Assembly: GCF_947495995.1 (NCBI RefSeq) | Contig: NZ_CANMAX010000002.1 | Location: 789,482-853,481, forward strand | DNA from: an uncultured Tenacibaculum sp. | Lineage (GTDB): Bacteria; Bacteroidota; Bacteroidia; Flavobacteriales; Flavobacteriaceae | Reading direction: 5' to 3' | DNA length: 64,000 bases | Shown: positions 9,935-18,418 of the stretch, piece by piece | How the letters are laid out: the number at the start of each line of letters is the position of its first letter | Numbering within the stretch: position 1 is the first letter of the stretch | Translations under genes and position numbers: made by a program | Notes under the pieces: model-generated | Seen by the model: the letters and a program-made list of their open reading frames with translations, nothing else | Databases searched by the model: none | Told to the model about the DNA's origin: nothing

Positions 9935-10468
9935 ATGAACTCTTATATCTTTACTTCAGAAAATTTAGGTTTTAGAAATTGGAAAGCTAGTGATTTAGAT
10001 GAATTATATCGTTTAAACTCTAATACAGAAGTAATGCGCTTTTTTCCTTCAACAGCTACTAAAGAACAATGTGAGCAGTTTATTTTAAGAATGCAAAAAC
10101 AATTAGAAACACATAAATATTGTTATTTTGCTACTGAAAAAAAGGAAACTCAAGAGTTTATTGGATTTGTAGGATTTTCATTGCAAACTTATAAAGCAGA
10201 TTTTAATCCTTCTACGGATATTGGTTGGCGTTTGTTACCAGATTTCTGGGGAAACGGTTACGCAACTGAAGGTGCCAAACGTTGTTTATCGTACGGGTTT
10301 GAAACTTTAAAGTTACCTGAAATTGTTTCTGTCGCTCCTTCAATCAATATTCCTTCAATAAAAGTAATGGAGAAAATAGGAATGCAAAAAGCTAGCACTT
10401 TTAATCATCCTTTATTAAAAGAATATCCGAATCTAGAATCTTGTGTTTTATATAAAATTAAGCAGTAA
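9935..10468 (+). CDS. GNAT-family N-acetyltransferase (RimJ/RimL-like)
   Basis: 177 residues from the ATG at 9935; an in-frame TTG six bases earlier is less likely. It has the RimJ/RimL layout: an initial strand LGFRNWKASDLDELYRL, the acetyl-CoA P-loop region (DFWGNGYATEGAKRCLSYGF) and a C-terminal VSVAPSINIPSIKVMEKIGM segment. It would acetylate a small amine or a protein N-terminus. It is transcribed divergently from the LacI regulator. Confidence 0.88.
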   Translation: MNSYIFTSENLGFRNWKASDLDELYRLNSNTEVMRFFPSTATKEQCEQFILRMQKQLETHKYCYFATEKKETQEFIGFVGFSLQTYKADFNPSTDIGWRLLPDFWGNGYATEGAKRCLSYGFETLKLPEIVSVAPSINIPSIKVMEKIGMQKASTFNHPLLKEYPNLESCVLYKIKQ

Positions 10469-10531
10469 AACTCTGTAACAAAGCTTAGTCATATTCGTCT
10501 CCGTTTTTAGTAACCAAGTAAAAAATTAGAG

Positions 10532-11143
10532 ATGAAAAATAAACTATTACCGCAGTTATTTATTATATACACTAGGTATTTAATAGGATTTGCTTTTGTA
10601 TTTGCTAGCTTAAAAAAAATTCAAGGTCGACGATTTACGACCGATAGCGGTGCAGAAAATCCGATCAACACCGCTTGGCATTTTTTTGAAACTTTATATC
10701 AATCTGGCTTGTATTGGAAGTTTATAGGAGTTGGACAATTAATTGCAGGGTTATTACTTATGACACAACGTTATTCTAAATTAGGAGCTGTTGTATTTTT
10801 TCCTGTGATAGCTAATGTTTTTGTAATTACCATTTCTTATGATTTTAGAGGAACACCAATTATAACTGGACTAATGCTTTTGGCCAATATTTTATTATTG
10901 ATTTGGGATTGGGATACCTTAAAAGTATTGGTAAACAAAGAACCTAATTTTCCTGATGTAAACAGATTAGAATCGGATAGCATTTGGACATTTATGGGAT
11001 TTGCTTTTCTTTTAATTACACTAGGCACTAGTTTTGTGAATGACGGAAAAGATCTCTTAGTCGTGTTAATTGGTATTTTATCTGTTAGTATTGGTGGATT
11101 AATTTTAGGAATCAGAAGACATAAAAAACGAGCTATTAAATAG
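10532..11143 (+). CDS. DoxX-like integral membrane protein
   Basis: 203 residues with five to six hydrophobic segments. The first segments (YLIGFAFVFASLKKIQGRRF, then VGQLIAGLLL) resemble the DoxX/SURF4 superfamily. Function is unknown. The final codons lie inside a palindrome that acts as the terminator for the convergent regulator operon. Confidence 0.65.
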   Translation: MKNKLLPQLFIIYTRYLIGFAFVFASLKKIQGRRFTTDSGAENPINTAWHFFETLYQSGLYWKFIGVGQLIAGLLLMTQRYSKLGAVVFFPVIANVFVITISYDFRGTPIITGLMLLANILLLIWDWDTLKVLVNKEPNFPDVNRLESDSIWTFMGFAFLLITLGTSFVNDGKDLLVVLIGILSVSIGGLILGIRRHKKRAIK

Positions 11144-11149
11144 CTCGTT
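11123..11149 (-). terminator. Terminator of the LytS/LytTR operon, embedded in the facing gene's 3' end
   Basis: A palindrome AACGAGCTATT / AATAGCTCGTT is followed on the minus strand by six T. The stop codon of the convergent membrane-protein gene falls inside the right arm. Confidence 0.8.
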
Positions 11150-11903
11150 AATTTCCTTCGAACCAATTTTTAAATTGGGCTACTTTTTCTCTACTGACGA
11201 TAATTTCTTTGTCTACTTTAAAAGATGTTATAATTTTTAATCTACTATTTGAATACACTAAAACATCTTGTATTGCATTGATACTAATTATAAATGTTCG
11301 GTTTACTCTAAAAAAGTTCTTAGGATCTAAAACCTTTACAAGATCTTCTAATTTAAAATCTAATATGTATTTTTTTTCTGTATTCGTAACCAAATAAACC
11401 GTTCTTCCATCAGCATAAAACAGAGAAATTTCCTCCGTTTTTACAGAATGGATATGATTTCCTAGCTTTACTAAAAAGCGATCTTTATATTTTCTAGTAA
11501 TTAAACTTTCTGCAACATTAGTAATAGCTTCGTTTTTCACAAATAAATTATGCATTGACTTTAATTTTGTCATTGCTTTTGAAATATCTGTAAAAGTGAT
11601 TGGTTTTAGTATATAATCGATACTATTTACTTTAAAAGCATCAATTGCATATTCGTCGAAAGCTGTAACAAAAATGATTGGCTTTTTGATTATAGTTTGA
11701 TTGAAAATTTCAAAACTTAATCCGTCAATTAATTGCACGTCCATGAATACAACATCAAAATCATTATCAGACTGAAACCAATCTACAGCCTTACTAATAC
11801 TTTCATGTTTTGCAATAACTTGAATATTTGTATCGTATTTTAAAAGATATCGCTCTAGTTTTTCTGCTGCTAAAGGTTCATCTTCAATAATTACAATTTT
11901 CAT
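11148..11903 (-). CDS. LytTR-family response regulator
   Basis: 251 residues. An N-terminal receiver domain with acidic pocket (IIEDE, about 4-8), phospho-acceptor Asp in VVFMDVQL (about 55) and conserved Lys in YILKPI (about 107), followed by a C-terminal LytTR DNA-binding domain (RFLVKLGNHIHSVKTEEI to RTFIISINAI). It would be phosphorylated by the LytS-type kinase encoded two genes upstream. It is the last gene of a three-gene operon (9 bp after the preceding gene). A LytTR-type direct repeat lies 4 kb away at 15439-15468. Confidence 0.93.
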   Translation of the reverse strand: MKIVIIEDEPLAAEKLERYLLKYDTNIQVIAKHESISKAVDWFQSDNDFDVVFMDVQLIDGLSFEIFNQTIIKKPIIFVTAFDEYAIDAFKVNSIDYILKPITFTDISKAMTKLKSMHNLFVKNEAITNVAESLITRKYKDRFLVKLGNHIHSVKTEEISLFYADGRTVYLVTNTEKKYILDFKLEDLVKVLDPKNFFRVNRTFIISINAIQDVLVYSNSRLKIITSFKVDKEIIVSREKVAQFKNWFEGN

Positions 11904-11912
11904 TGGTTTGGT

Positions 11913-12935
11913 TTAGTTTTTAATAGTTAGTTTAGGAAAAGTAATTGTTCTTTTAAAATCTGTCTGCGCTAACTTTATTTCTATATCGCTATAAATAGCA
12001 TAAACTCGTTGAATTTCTTTTAAATTTTGCTGTGTAAATGGTGATGTAATTTTATCATTGATTACATACGACAAAACAAAACTTTCGTTGTGTTCTTTAA
12101 GTTCAATTTCTAAATTTAAACTAGAAGAAATTATAGTTGTTCGAATAATCTGTTCAATTATAAATAACAAACTTCTTGGCACAACTAAGAATTCGGTTTC
12201 GAGCTGATTTATAATACTGATGTTTCTGTAGGGTAAATAATTAAATAGTTTCACCAATATTTCGCACGTTTCTAATTCTTCTTCAACAGGAACTAATTGT
12301 TGATTTTTACTCGATAAAATATATCTGTAAATCGTAGCTAAATGGTCTATAAAATCATCTGCACTATCTGGATCATTCTGTATTAGTACTAATAAATTTT
12401 CAAAGCTCTCGAATAATAAATCAGGATTAATACCTTCTTTAAATTCTCTAAATTCGTCTTCAATTAACTGAAGATATTGACGCTCTTCTGTTAATTTTTT
12501 CTCATTGATTTTATGTAAAAATTCATGACTCAAGAACAGTAAAACATATATAATGCTAATCGCACTAAAAACACTGTTGAACAATAGTAACTCTTCAAAA
12601 GCAGGTGAAAAACCTAATACTTGTTTATAGTAAATACTGATAAAAAAAGTTACTATTACAATACATAAAATAATAGAACTTAACGCTTGAATTAATAGTG
12701 ATAACAACGTGTTTTTTATCAATTCAAATCTTTTGATAAGTAACAATAACAGTCTAGAAAATTCTTGAACTATGTATGATAAACCTATACAAACGTAAAG
12801 TTCTTCACTTAAAAATTCTTCTTGAACTTGTGCAACGTTATTATTCACCAATAAGATTAGTAAATACACAACTACCCCATTAAAAACAGGACTTAACAAT
12901 CGAAACAGTGGTTTATGTATAAATAACTTTTTCAT
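11913..12935 (-). CDS. Degenerate LytS-like histidine kinase (predicted pseudokinase)
   Basis: 340 residues with four to five N-terminal membrane segments (up to about residue 140), then a coiled helix and a LytS-like catalytic region. Where active kinases have PHFLFN, this protein has NPDLLFESFE (170-179), so the phospho-accepting His is Asp172. Where they have ENAVKHN, it has EQIIRTTI (from 261), losing the Asn that binds Mg-ATP. It starts inside the end of the active kinase gene (4-bp overlap), so the two are translated together. A regulatory partner that heterodimerises with the active kinase is the likely role (inference). Confidence 0.75.
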   Translation of the reverse strand: MKKLFIHKPLFRLLSPVFNGVVVYLLILLVNNNVAQVQEEFLSEELYVCIGLSYIVQEFSRLLLLLIKRFELIKNTLLSLLIQALSSIILCIVIVTFFISIYYKQVLGFSPAFEELLLFNSVFSAISIIYVLLFLSHEFLHKINEKKLTEERQYLQLIEDEFREFKEGINPDLLFESFENLLVLIQNDPDSADDFIDHLATIYRYILSSKNQQLVPVEEELETCEILVKLFNYLPYRNISIINQLETEFLVVPRSLLFIIEQIIRTTIISSSLNLEIELKEHNESFVLSYVINDKITSPFTQQNLKEIQRVYAIYSDIEIKLAQTDFKRTITFPKLTIKN

Positions 12936-13939
12936 CGAATTATCGGTAGTTTTACTAAGAAGTTTTCTCCATTAGTTACTTCTATATTTTTCTTTGTGAG
13001 TAGTAAGTAACGACTATTGATATTTTTTAATCCGATTTTAAATGAGCTTATATTTTTAGGTTTAGATGTAATGTTATTTTTGATGTAAATAAACTCTTCA
13101 TCATTGGTAATTTTCACCTCTAAAGGATGTTCATTACTCATTACATTATGTTTTACCGCATTTTCTACTAACATTTGTATTGATAATGGCGGAATATGAG
13201 TTTTTAAGATATCAGGAGATATCGAAATTTCGCAATTATACCTACCGCTAAATCTATTAGAAATTAAATAATTATAAGATTCAACTAAAGTTATTTCTTT
13301 TTCTAAATTAGTAAGTTTTACAATGTAACTCTTTAAAACATAGTGATACATTAAAGCTAATTTTCTAACAAACAATGAAGCTTTTGTTTTGTCTTTATGA
13401 GTTAAAGATGAAATTGTATTTAATCCGTTAAATAAAAAATGTGGACTCAATTGTGATTTTAGTGCTTCAAACTGATGTTCAATTTGATTTCGCTCTAATT
13501 TTACCGCTTCAATCTGTAAAGTCGCATATGAATAGTAAGAATACAAAGCAAAGTAAATAACTTGAAACAAAATAGTGACAATACATAGCAAAATTCCCAA
13601 TTTGATAAACGACAATTTGTATTCAGAGAAATCTGTAATATTACCTACTACATTTACATACGCATAACAGGCAAAATAGCTAGCTAAAAAAGTAATAGTA
13701 AAATGAATTACAATTCCAGAAAACAATCGTAAGCCTTCGTTTTTTTTCCATGAAATGTTTTTATCTAAAAAACTTGAAATTACCGTATTTAAATACGCAA
13801 CAACAATACCTAAAACACCTAATAATAAAAGTATAGACGTTTGAATACGTTGTACTTGTTGCTCACTAATTAGCATGTAATATCCAATAGAAACCCCAAG
13901 TATTAATCCAATACTTATAATCAAGAGATTTTTTTTCAT
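12932..13939 (-). CDS. LytS-type sensor histidine kinase
   Basis: 335 residues. Four hydrophobic N-terminal segments (about 1-145), then the His_kinase domain with phospho-acceptor His167 in PHFLFN (166-171), N-box VENAVKHN (258-265) and a G-box-like KIGLKNINSRY (301-311). It has no extracellular sensor domain of note, so it may sense through its membrane part. First gene of the kinase-pseudokinase-LytTR operon. Confidence 0.92.
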   Translation of the reverse strand: MKKNLLIISIGLILGVSIGYYMLISEQQVQRIQTSILLLLGVLGIVVAYLNTVISSFLDKNISWKKNEGLRLFSGIVIHFTITFLASYFACYAYVNVVGNITDFSEYKLSFIKLGILLCIVTILFQVIYFALYSYYSYATLQIEAVKLERNQIEHQFEALKSQLSPHFLFNGLNTISSLTHKDKTKASLFVRKLALMYHYVLKSYIVKLTNLEKEITLVESYNYLISNRFSGRYNCEISISPDILKTHIPPLSIQMLVENAVKHNVMSNEHPLEVKITNDEEFIYIKNNITSKPKNISSFKIGLKNINSRYLLLTKKNIEVTNGENFLVKLPIIR

Positions 13940-13978
13940 GAAGTTAAGCGCTAGTTGATTTTATTTTATCTCATTGCT

Positions 13979-14015
13979 AAAGTAGCTAAATATCAAAGAG
14001 ATGTCTAGCTACTTT
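13979..14015. repeat. 10-bp inverted repeat between the SDYY gene and the kinase operon
   Basis: AAAGTAGCTA and TAGCTACTTT with a 17-nt loop. No T run follows on either strand, so it is a poor intrinsic terminator; it may stabilise an mRNA end or be a binding site. Confidence 0.5.
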
Positions 14016-14030
14016 AAAAATTTATACTAT

Positions 14031-15371
14031 TTAGTAAACAGCTTTCATTGCTTTTCCTAAATATAAATCTGAACTTATAGTTTTAGCTCTTTCCATGTAA
14101 GCATCTTTAACTCGTTGCGAAGATTTTTTCACTTTCGGAGCAAATGCTACTAAAGAAGATGATAAATAGTTACTTGAACTTATTGAAGTTAAATTTTCTA
14201 AAACTTTGATTAATTGACTTTCCGTTAAATCTTTCTTGGCTAATTTTTTATAAACCTCAGAAGCATAGTAATCAGAATCTACATTCTTTTCAATTAAACT
14301 TAACAATTCACTTAAAGTTTTATCATCTAAATCTTTCTTTAATAAACCTTTTATAACTCCTGCTGCGTAATAATCTGAATCTACATCACCTAAAGATGCA
14401 ATAAAAACATTGTAATTTTCTTTAGATAAGTCTTCTTTCTTTAATGCCTCTTTTAATACTTCACTCTTATAATAATCTGAATCAATCTTGCTAGAAAGTT
14501 TCATGATTTTATTCATGTTCGATTTATTCAAACTTCTATTGTTAAGTATTTTTCTTAATACCTCAGATAAATAATAATCTGAATCAATATTATTAGAAAT
14601 TGCTAATAATTCATCTAATTGATCGTCTGTGATTTTTTTACTGTTAATGGCATTCATTAATACTTGTGACATATAGTAATCAGATTTTATACTTTTAGTA
14701 GCTTTTATGTAAGCTGAAATAGTTTCTGAATTTTGTAAAAACTTATCCTGATTTTTCTGTAAAATATTTGATAAATAATAGTCAGAAGTAATGTTTTTAC
14801 TAGCAGAACTCAATAGTTTTATTAAATCAGAACTTTTTAAATCTCTTTCTAACAACAATCTAAAATATGCTGATCTTGAATAGTCTCCTTTTAATTCATT
14901 TATTTCGTTAAGAACAGCTGTAGCTCCTCCTCTATTGTAAAAACGTTCTACTCTAGCTTCTGCAGCAATTCCTGTAGTTCTAATGATATCTGGTAGAATT
15001 TCAGCTAACCAAGATTTTCCTTCAGGTTCGAAACTTTTTTCTGTTCTACCTACGTAATATTTTCTATTTAAATCGCCTCTTTCTGCTTCAATTACTAACT
15101 TTCTCTTTTTTCCAAAGCTTGATGTTTTAATTTCTATAAAACCACCTCTTGAAATAGATACGATTTCTTTATCATCATCAGAAACTTCAATATCACCTTC
15201 ATATTCTATTTTAAAGTTTCCTTTACCTTTAATGAATAAGTCAACATTTCCTATGTTTCGTTTTAAATTACCGTTCTTACCATAGATTTTTATGTTTGTC
15301 TGTGCTGTTACATTAAATGCGATAGAAGACAACATTATAAGTAACGTTAATATGATTGATTTTGTTTTCAT
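14031..15371 (-). CDS. Secreted protein with tandem SDYY helical repeats
   Basis: 446 residues. Signal peptide about 1-23 (ending VTAQ); a beta-rich N-terminal part (about 25-110); then helical repeats of roughly 35-40 residues, each carrying an SDYYxSxVL-like motif. I count six good copies (TSDYYLSNIL, KSDYYMSQVL, DSDYYLSEVL, DSDYYKSEVL, DSDYYAAGVI, DSDYYASEVY) plus degenerate ones at both ends. The order (beta part, AEARVERFYNRGGATAVL, repeats) resembles C-terminal regions I recall from M56/BlaR1-associated proteins, but no peptidase is present. A LytTR-type operator lies about 70 bp upstream of its start. Confidence 0.7.
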   Translation of the reverse strand: MKTKSIILTLLIMLSSIAFNVTAQTNIKIYGKNGNLKRNIGNVDLFIKGKGNFKIEYEGDIEVSDDDKEIVSISRGGFIEIKTSSFGKKRKLVIEAERGDLNRKYYVGRTEKSFEPEGKSWLAEILPDIIRTTGIAAEARVERFYNRGGATAVLNEINELKGDYSRSAYFRLLLERDLKSSDLIKLLSSASKNITSDYYLSNILQKNQDKFLQNSETISAYIKATKSIKSDYYMSQVLMNAINSKKITDDQLDELLAISNNIDSDYYLSEVLRKILNNRSLNKSNMNKIMKLSSKIDSDYYKSEVLKEALKKEDLSKENYNVFIASLGDVDSDYYAAGVIKGLLKKDLDDKTLSELLSLIEKNVDSDYYASEVYKKLAKKDLTESQLIKVLENLTSISSSNYLSSSLVAFAPKVKKSSQRVKDAYMERAKTISSDLYLGKAMKAVY

Positions 15372-15397
15372 AATTACTATTTTTTGTTTTACAAGCT

Positions 15398-15405
15398 CAA
15401 AAGTA
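15398..15405 (-). promoter_or_regulatory. Putative -7 box of the SDYY-repeat gene
   Basis: On the minus strand TACTTTTG, a full match to the Bacteroidota -7 consensus TAnnTTTG, 27 bp before the ATG. No convincing -33 element is present, which suits an activator-dependent promoter. Confidence 0.55.
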
Positions 15406-15438
15406 TTTGATGATTACACTTAAAAAAAACGAAATGTA

Positions 15439-15468
15439 ATCAACTGTATTTTTAATGTAGTCAATTGT
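15439..15468 (-). promoter_or_regulatory. Putative LytTR-regulator operator
   Basis: On the minus strand two 9-mers, ACAATTGAC and ACAGTTGAT, are separated by exactly 12 bp, as in known LytTR direct-repeat operators. The second fits the consensus fully and the first has one deviation. The match extends to a 14-bp unit TACARTTGAYTACA repeated with a 21-bp period (two helical turns). The near edge is about 34 bp upstream of the -7 box, a typical activator position. It could also affect the divergent gene at 15515. Confidence 0.65.
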
Positions 15469-15514
15469 AAAATTTAATTTTATATCTTTAAAATACATTT
15501 CATTTTACACGAAT

Positions 15515-16042
15515 ATGGATAAAAAATCAATTTCAAATTTACTGGAAGAAAAACATCAAAAATTATTTGAATGGATTGCACAGCAAGATGGAAATTATTG
15601 GGAAAAAGGTCCAGAAAATAGATGGACAGCAGGACAACAAATTCAGCATCTTGTAGATTCTATAAAACCTTTAAATCTTGCTTTAAGTTTACCCTCATTT
15701 ATTTTAAAAGCAAAATTTGGAACAACGAATAGAGAACTAAGAACTTACGATGAGATTGTAAATAAATACAATGAAAAACTAATAAAATATAAAGACAAGG
15801 CTAGAGATTTTAACAGCAAAGTAAGCACACCTGATGAAAAGAAGTTAATTAAACTTGTAACTACGCTCAAAAAACAAAATAAAAAACTACAATACAAGAC
15901 CGAAAAATTAAGTAATTATAAACTTGACAACTTAATTTTACCTCATCCATTACTAGGAAAAATGCCACTTCGCGAAATAATTATGTGGACAGCACATCAT
16001 ACTGAACATCACACAACAGATTTAATTGAAAACTACTCTTAA
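15515..16042 (+). CDS. DinB-superfamily protein
   Basis: 175 residues. It shows the DinB/YfiT pattern: an N-terminal helix ending NRWTAGQQIQHLVDS with one metal-ligand His, and a C-terminal MWTAHHTEHHTTDL with two to three more. The middle is Lys-rich and probably coiled. A metal-dependent transferase or hydrolase is likely; the substrate is unknown. It is divergent from the SDYY-repeat gene and shares its control region. Confidence 0.75.
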   Translation: MDKKSISNLLEEKHQKLFEWIAQQDGNYWEKGPENRWTAGQQIQHLVDSIKPLNLALSLPSFILKAKFGTTNRELRTYDEIVNKYNEKLIKYKDKARDFNSKVSTPDEKKLIKLVTTLKKQNKKLQYKTEKLSNYKLDNLILPHPLLGKMPLREIIMWTAHHTEHHTTDLIENYS

Positions 16043-16056
16043 AATACCTATATTTG
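16026..16056 (+). promoter_or_regulatory. Promoter of ffh
   Basis: -33 TTG (16026-16028), 20-nt spacer, -7 TATATTTG (16049-16056), 28 bp before the ATG. It lies over the 3' end of the preceding gene. Confidence 0.7.
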
Positions 16057-16083
16057 TGCCTCTAAAAAATGTAGCAGACATCG

Positions 16084-17412
16084 ATGTTTAATAATTTAAG
16101 TGAAAAATTAGATAAGGCTCTACACTCGCTGAAGGGTCATGGTAAGATAAATGAGGTTAACGTTGCCGAAACTTTAAAAGAAGTTCGTAGAGCACTTTTA
16201 GATGCCGATGTTAACTTTAAAATTGCAAAACAATTCACAAACTCGGTTAAGGAAAAAGCCATGGGACAAGACGTATTAACTACGTTAAATCCTGGTCAGT
16301 TAATGGTAAAAATCGTAAAAGATGAGTTAACTGAATTAATGGGTGGAGATACTGTTGGTATCAGCCTTGGTGGAAGTCCGACTGTAATTTTAATGTCTGG
16401 TTTACAAGGATCGGGTAAAACAACTTTCTCTGGTAAGCTAGCCAATTACTTAAAAAACAAGAAAACTAAACAAGTATTATTAGTAGGTTGTGATGTTTAT
16501 CGTCCTGCCGCTATTAATCAGTTACAAGTTGTTGGAGAACAAATCGGTGTTGAAGTTTATGCTGAAGTAGGAAACCAAAATCCTGTTGAAATTTCTCAGA
16601 ATGCAATTAAGCATGCAAAAGCAAACGGTAAAAATGTGGTGATTATTGATACCGCTGGTCGTTTAGCTGTTGATGAAGAAATGATGACAGAGATTTCTAA
16701 TATTCATAAAGCTGTTAATCCAAATGAAACATTATTTGTTGTAGATTCTATGACAGGGCAAGATGCAGTAAACACTGCCAAAGCCTTTAATGATGTTTTA
16801 AATTTTGACGGAGTTGTATTAACGAAGTTAGATGGTGATACAAGAGGTGGTGCTGCATTATCTATTAAATCTGTAGTTGATAAACCAATTAAGTTTATTG
16901 GTACAGGTGAAAAAATGGATGCAATTGATGTATTCCACCCGAATCGTATGGCTGATCGTATCCTTGGAATGGGAGACGTTGTGTCATTAGTTGAGCGTGC
17001 TCAAGAACAATACGATGAAGCTGAAGCTAGAAAATTACAGAAGAAAATTGCTAAAAACCAATTTGGTTTTGACGATTTCTTAAATCAGATTCAGCAAATC
17101 AAGAAAATGGGTAGCATGAAAGACTTAGTTGGAATGATACCTGGTGCTGGAAAAGCATTAAAAGATGTAGATATTGATGATGATGCATTCAAAGGAATTG
17201 AGGCAATCATTTTTTCAATGACTCCTGAAGAAAGAAGTAAACCTTCTGTTATAAACGCAAGTAGAAAAAAGAGAATCGCAAAAGGTTCTGGAACCTCGGT
17301 ACAAGAAGTAAATCAGCTCATGAAACAATTTGATCAAATGAGCAAAATGATGAAAATGATGCAAGGCGGCGGAGGCAAAAGAATGATGCAGATGATGCGA
17401 GGAATGAGATAA
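16084..17412 (+). CDS. ffh: Signal recognition particle GTPase Ffh
   Basis: 442 residues. N-domain four-helix bundle (about 1-85); G domain with P-loop GLQGSGKTT (about 105-113), DTAGR (G3) and TKLDGDTRGG (G4 region); C-terminal Met-rich M domain ending in a MMKMMQGGGGKRMMQMM-type tail that binds the signal sequence and 4.5S RNA. It delivers membrane proteins co-translationally to FtsY. Full length with its own promoter and terminator. Confidence 0.97.
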   Translation: MFNNLSEKLDKALHSLKGHGKINEVNVAETLKEVRRALLDADVNFKIAKQFTNSVKEKAMGQDVLTTLNPGQLMVKIVKDELTELMGGDTVGISLGGSPTVILMSGLQGSGKTTFSGKLANYLKNKKTKQVLLVGCDVYRPAAINQLQVVGEQIGVEVYAEVGNQNPVEISQNAIKHAKANGKNVVIIDTAGRLAVDEEMMTEISNIHKAVNPNETLFVVDSMTGQDAVNTAKAFNDVLNFDGVVLTKLDGDTRGGAALSIKSVVDKPIKFIGTGEKMDAIDVFHPNRMADRILGMGDVVSLVERAQEQYDEAEARKLQKKIAKNQFGFDDFLNQIQQIKKMGSMKDLVGMIPGAGKALKDVDIDDDAFKGIEAIIFSMTPEERSKPSVINASRKKRIAKGSGTSVQEVNQLMKQFDQMSKMMKMMQGGGGKRMMQMMRGMR

Positions 17413-17423
17413 AAAATTACAGA

Positions 17424-17451
17424 AGAGAAGTGTGCCCACTTCTCTTTTTTA
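17424..17451 (+). terminator. Terminator of ffh
   Basis: A 9-bp stem AGAGAAGTG / CACTTCTCT with a 4-nt loop, then a T run. Confidence 0.88.
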
Positions 17452-17486
17452 TTTACGTAACATAAACAACACACTAACAACAAGAA

Positions 17487-18365
17487 ATGATTTTATTAGA
17501 CGGAAAAAAGACTTCTGCAGACATTAAAGAAGAAATTGCTTTAGAAGTTGGAGAGTTAAAGAGAAATGAGAAAAAAGCACCACATTTAGCTGCAATTATC
17601 GTTGGAAACGACGGAGCTAGCTTAACGTATGTAAATGCTAAAGTAAAAGCATGTGAGCGTGTAGGTTTCGAATCGACTTTAATTCAACTACCAGAAGAAA
17701 CTACTGAAGCTGAATTGTTAAATGAAATTGAAATTTTAAATGTCGATAATGATATTGATGGATTTATCGTACAGTTACCTTTACCTAAACATATCGACGA
17801 ACAAAAGGTATTATTAGCTGTAGATCCTGCTAAAGATGTAGACGGTTTTCACCCTGAAAATGTTGGTAGAATGGCTTTAAACTTACCAACTTTTATTTCT
17901 GCAACTCCATTCGGAATTTTAGAATTACTAGATCGTTATGAAGTTGAAACTTCAGGAAAAAATGTAGTCGTTATTGGACGTAGTCATATCGTTGGAAGTC
18001 CGATGAGTATTTTGCTTTCTCAAAAGAGAAAAGTAGGAAATGCAACAGTTACATTGACACACAGTAGAACTCAAAATTTAGAAGCAATTACAAAAGAAGC
18101 AGATATTATTGTTGCAGCTATTGGTATTCCTGAATTTTTAAAAGGTGATATGGTAAAAGAAGGTGTCGTTGTAATTGATGTTGGAATTACTAGAGTTGCT
18201 GATGCTTCTAAAAAAAGTGGATTTAGATTAGTTGGAGATGTTGCTTTTGATGAAGTAGCAGAGAAATCTTCATTTATCACTCCAGTTCCTGGAGGTGTTG
18301 GACCAATGACTATAGCAATGTTATTAAAGAATACACTTATCGCTAATAAACGTAGAAATAGTTAA
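17487..18365 (+). CDS. folD: Methylenetetrahydrofolate dehydrogenase / cyclohydrolase
   Basis: 292 residues, the usual FolD length. It interconverts methylene-, methenyl- and formyl-tetrahydrofolate with NADP. Visible signatures are [14 protein letters not shown] (contains the catalytic Lys), [21 protein letters not shown], the Rossmann segment [12 protein letters not shown] and the terminal [14 protein letters not shown]. It is cytosolic and supplies one-carbon units for purine synthesis. Confidence 0.97.
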   Translation: MILLDGKKTSADIKEEIALEVGELKRNEKKAPHLAAIIVGNDGASLTYVNAKVKACERVGFESTLIQLPEETTEAELLNEIEILNVDNDIDGFIVQLPLPKHIDEQKVLLAVDPAKDVDGFHPENVGRMALNLPTFISATPFGILELLDRYEVETSGKNVVVIGRSHIVGSPMSILLSQKRKVGNATVTLTHSRTQNLEAITKEADIIVAAIGIPEFLKGDMVKEGVVVIDVGITRVADASKKSGFRLVGDVAFDEVAEKSSFITPVPGGVGPMTIAMLLKNTLIANKRRNS

Positions 18366-18385
18366 TTATATCTACATTATATAAA

Positions 18386-18418
18386 ATAAAAAAGGAAGCA
18401 AATTGCTTCCTTTTTTTT
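18386..18418. terminator. Bidirectional terminator between folD and the nampt operon
   Basis: An AAAGGAAGCAA / TTGCTTCCTTT stem, with a T run on the plus strand and an A run (T on the minus strand) on the other side. It serves both convergent units; the Nampt stop codon lies at its edge. Confidence 0.85.

Noticed and set aside
11913..12935. Pseudogene
   Set aside because: The frame is intact over 340 codons with coupled translation; loss of catalytic residues alone points to a pseudokinase.
13979..14015. Intrinsic terminator after the SDYY gene
   Set aside because: The stem is good but the loop is long and no T run follows on either strand; kept only as an inverted repeat.
14181..15000. Regularly spaced similar DNA as a possible CRISPR array
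   Set aside because: The spacing follows in-frame SDYY protein repeats that differ at DNA level; there are no identical repeats with unique spacers and no cas genes.
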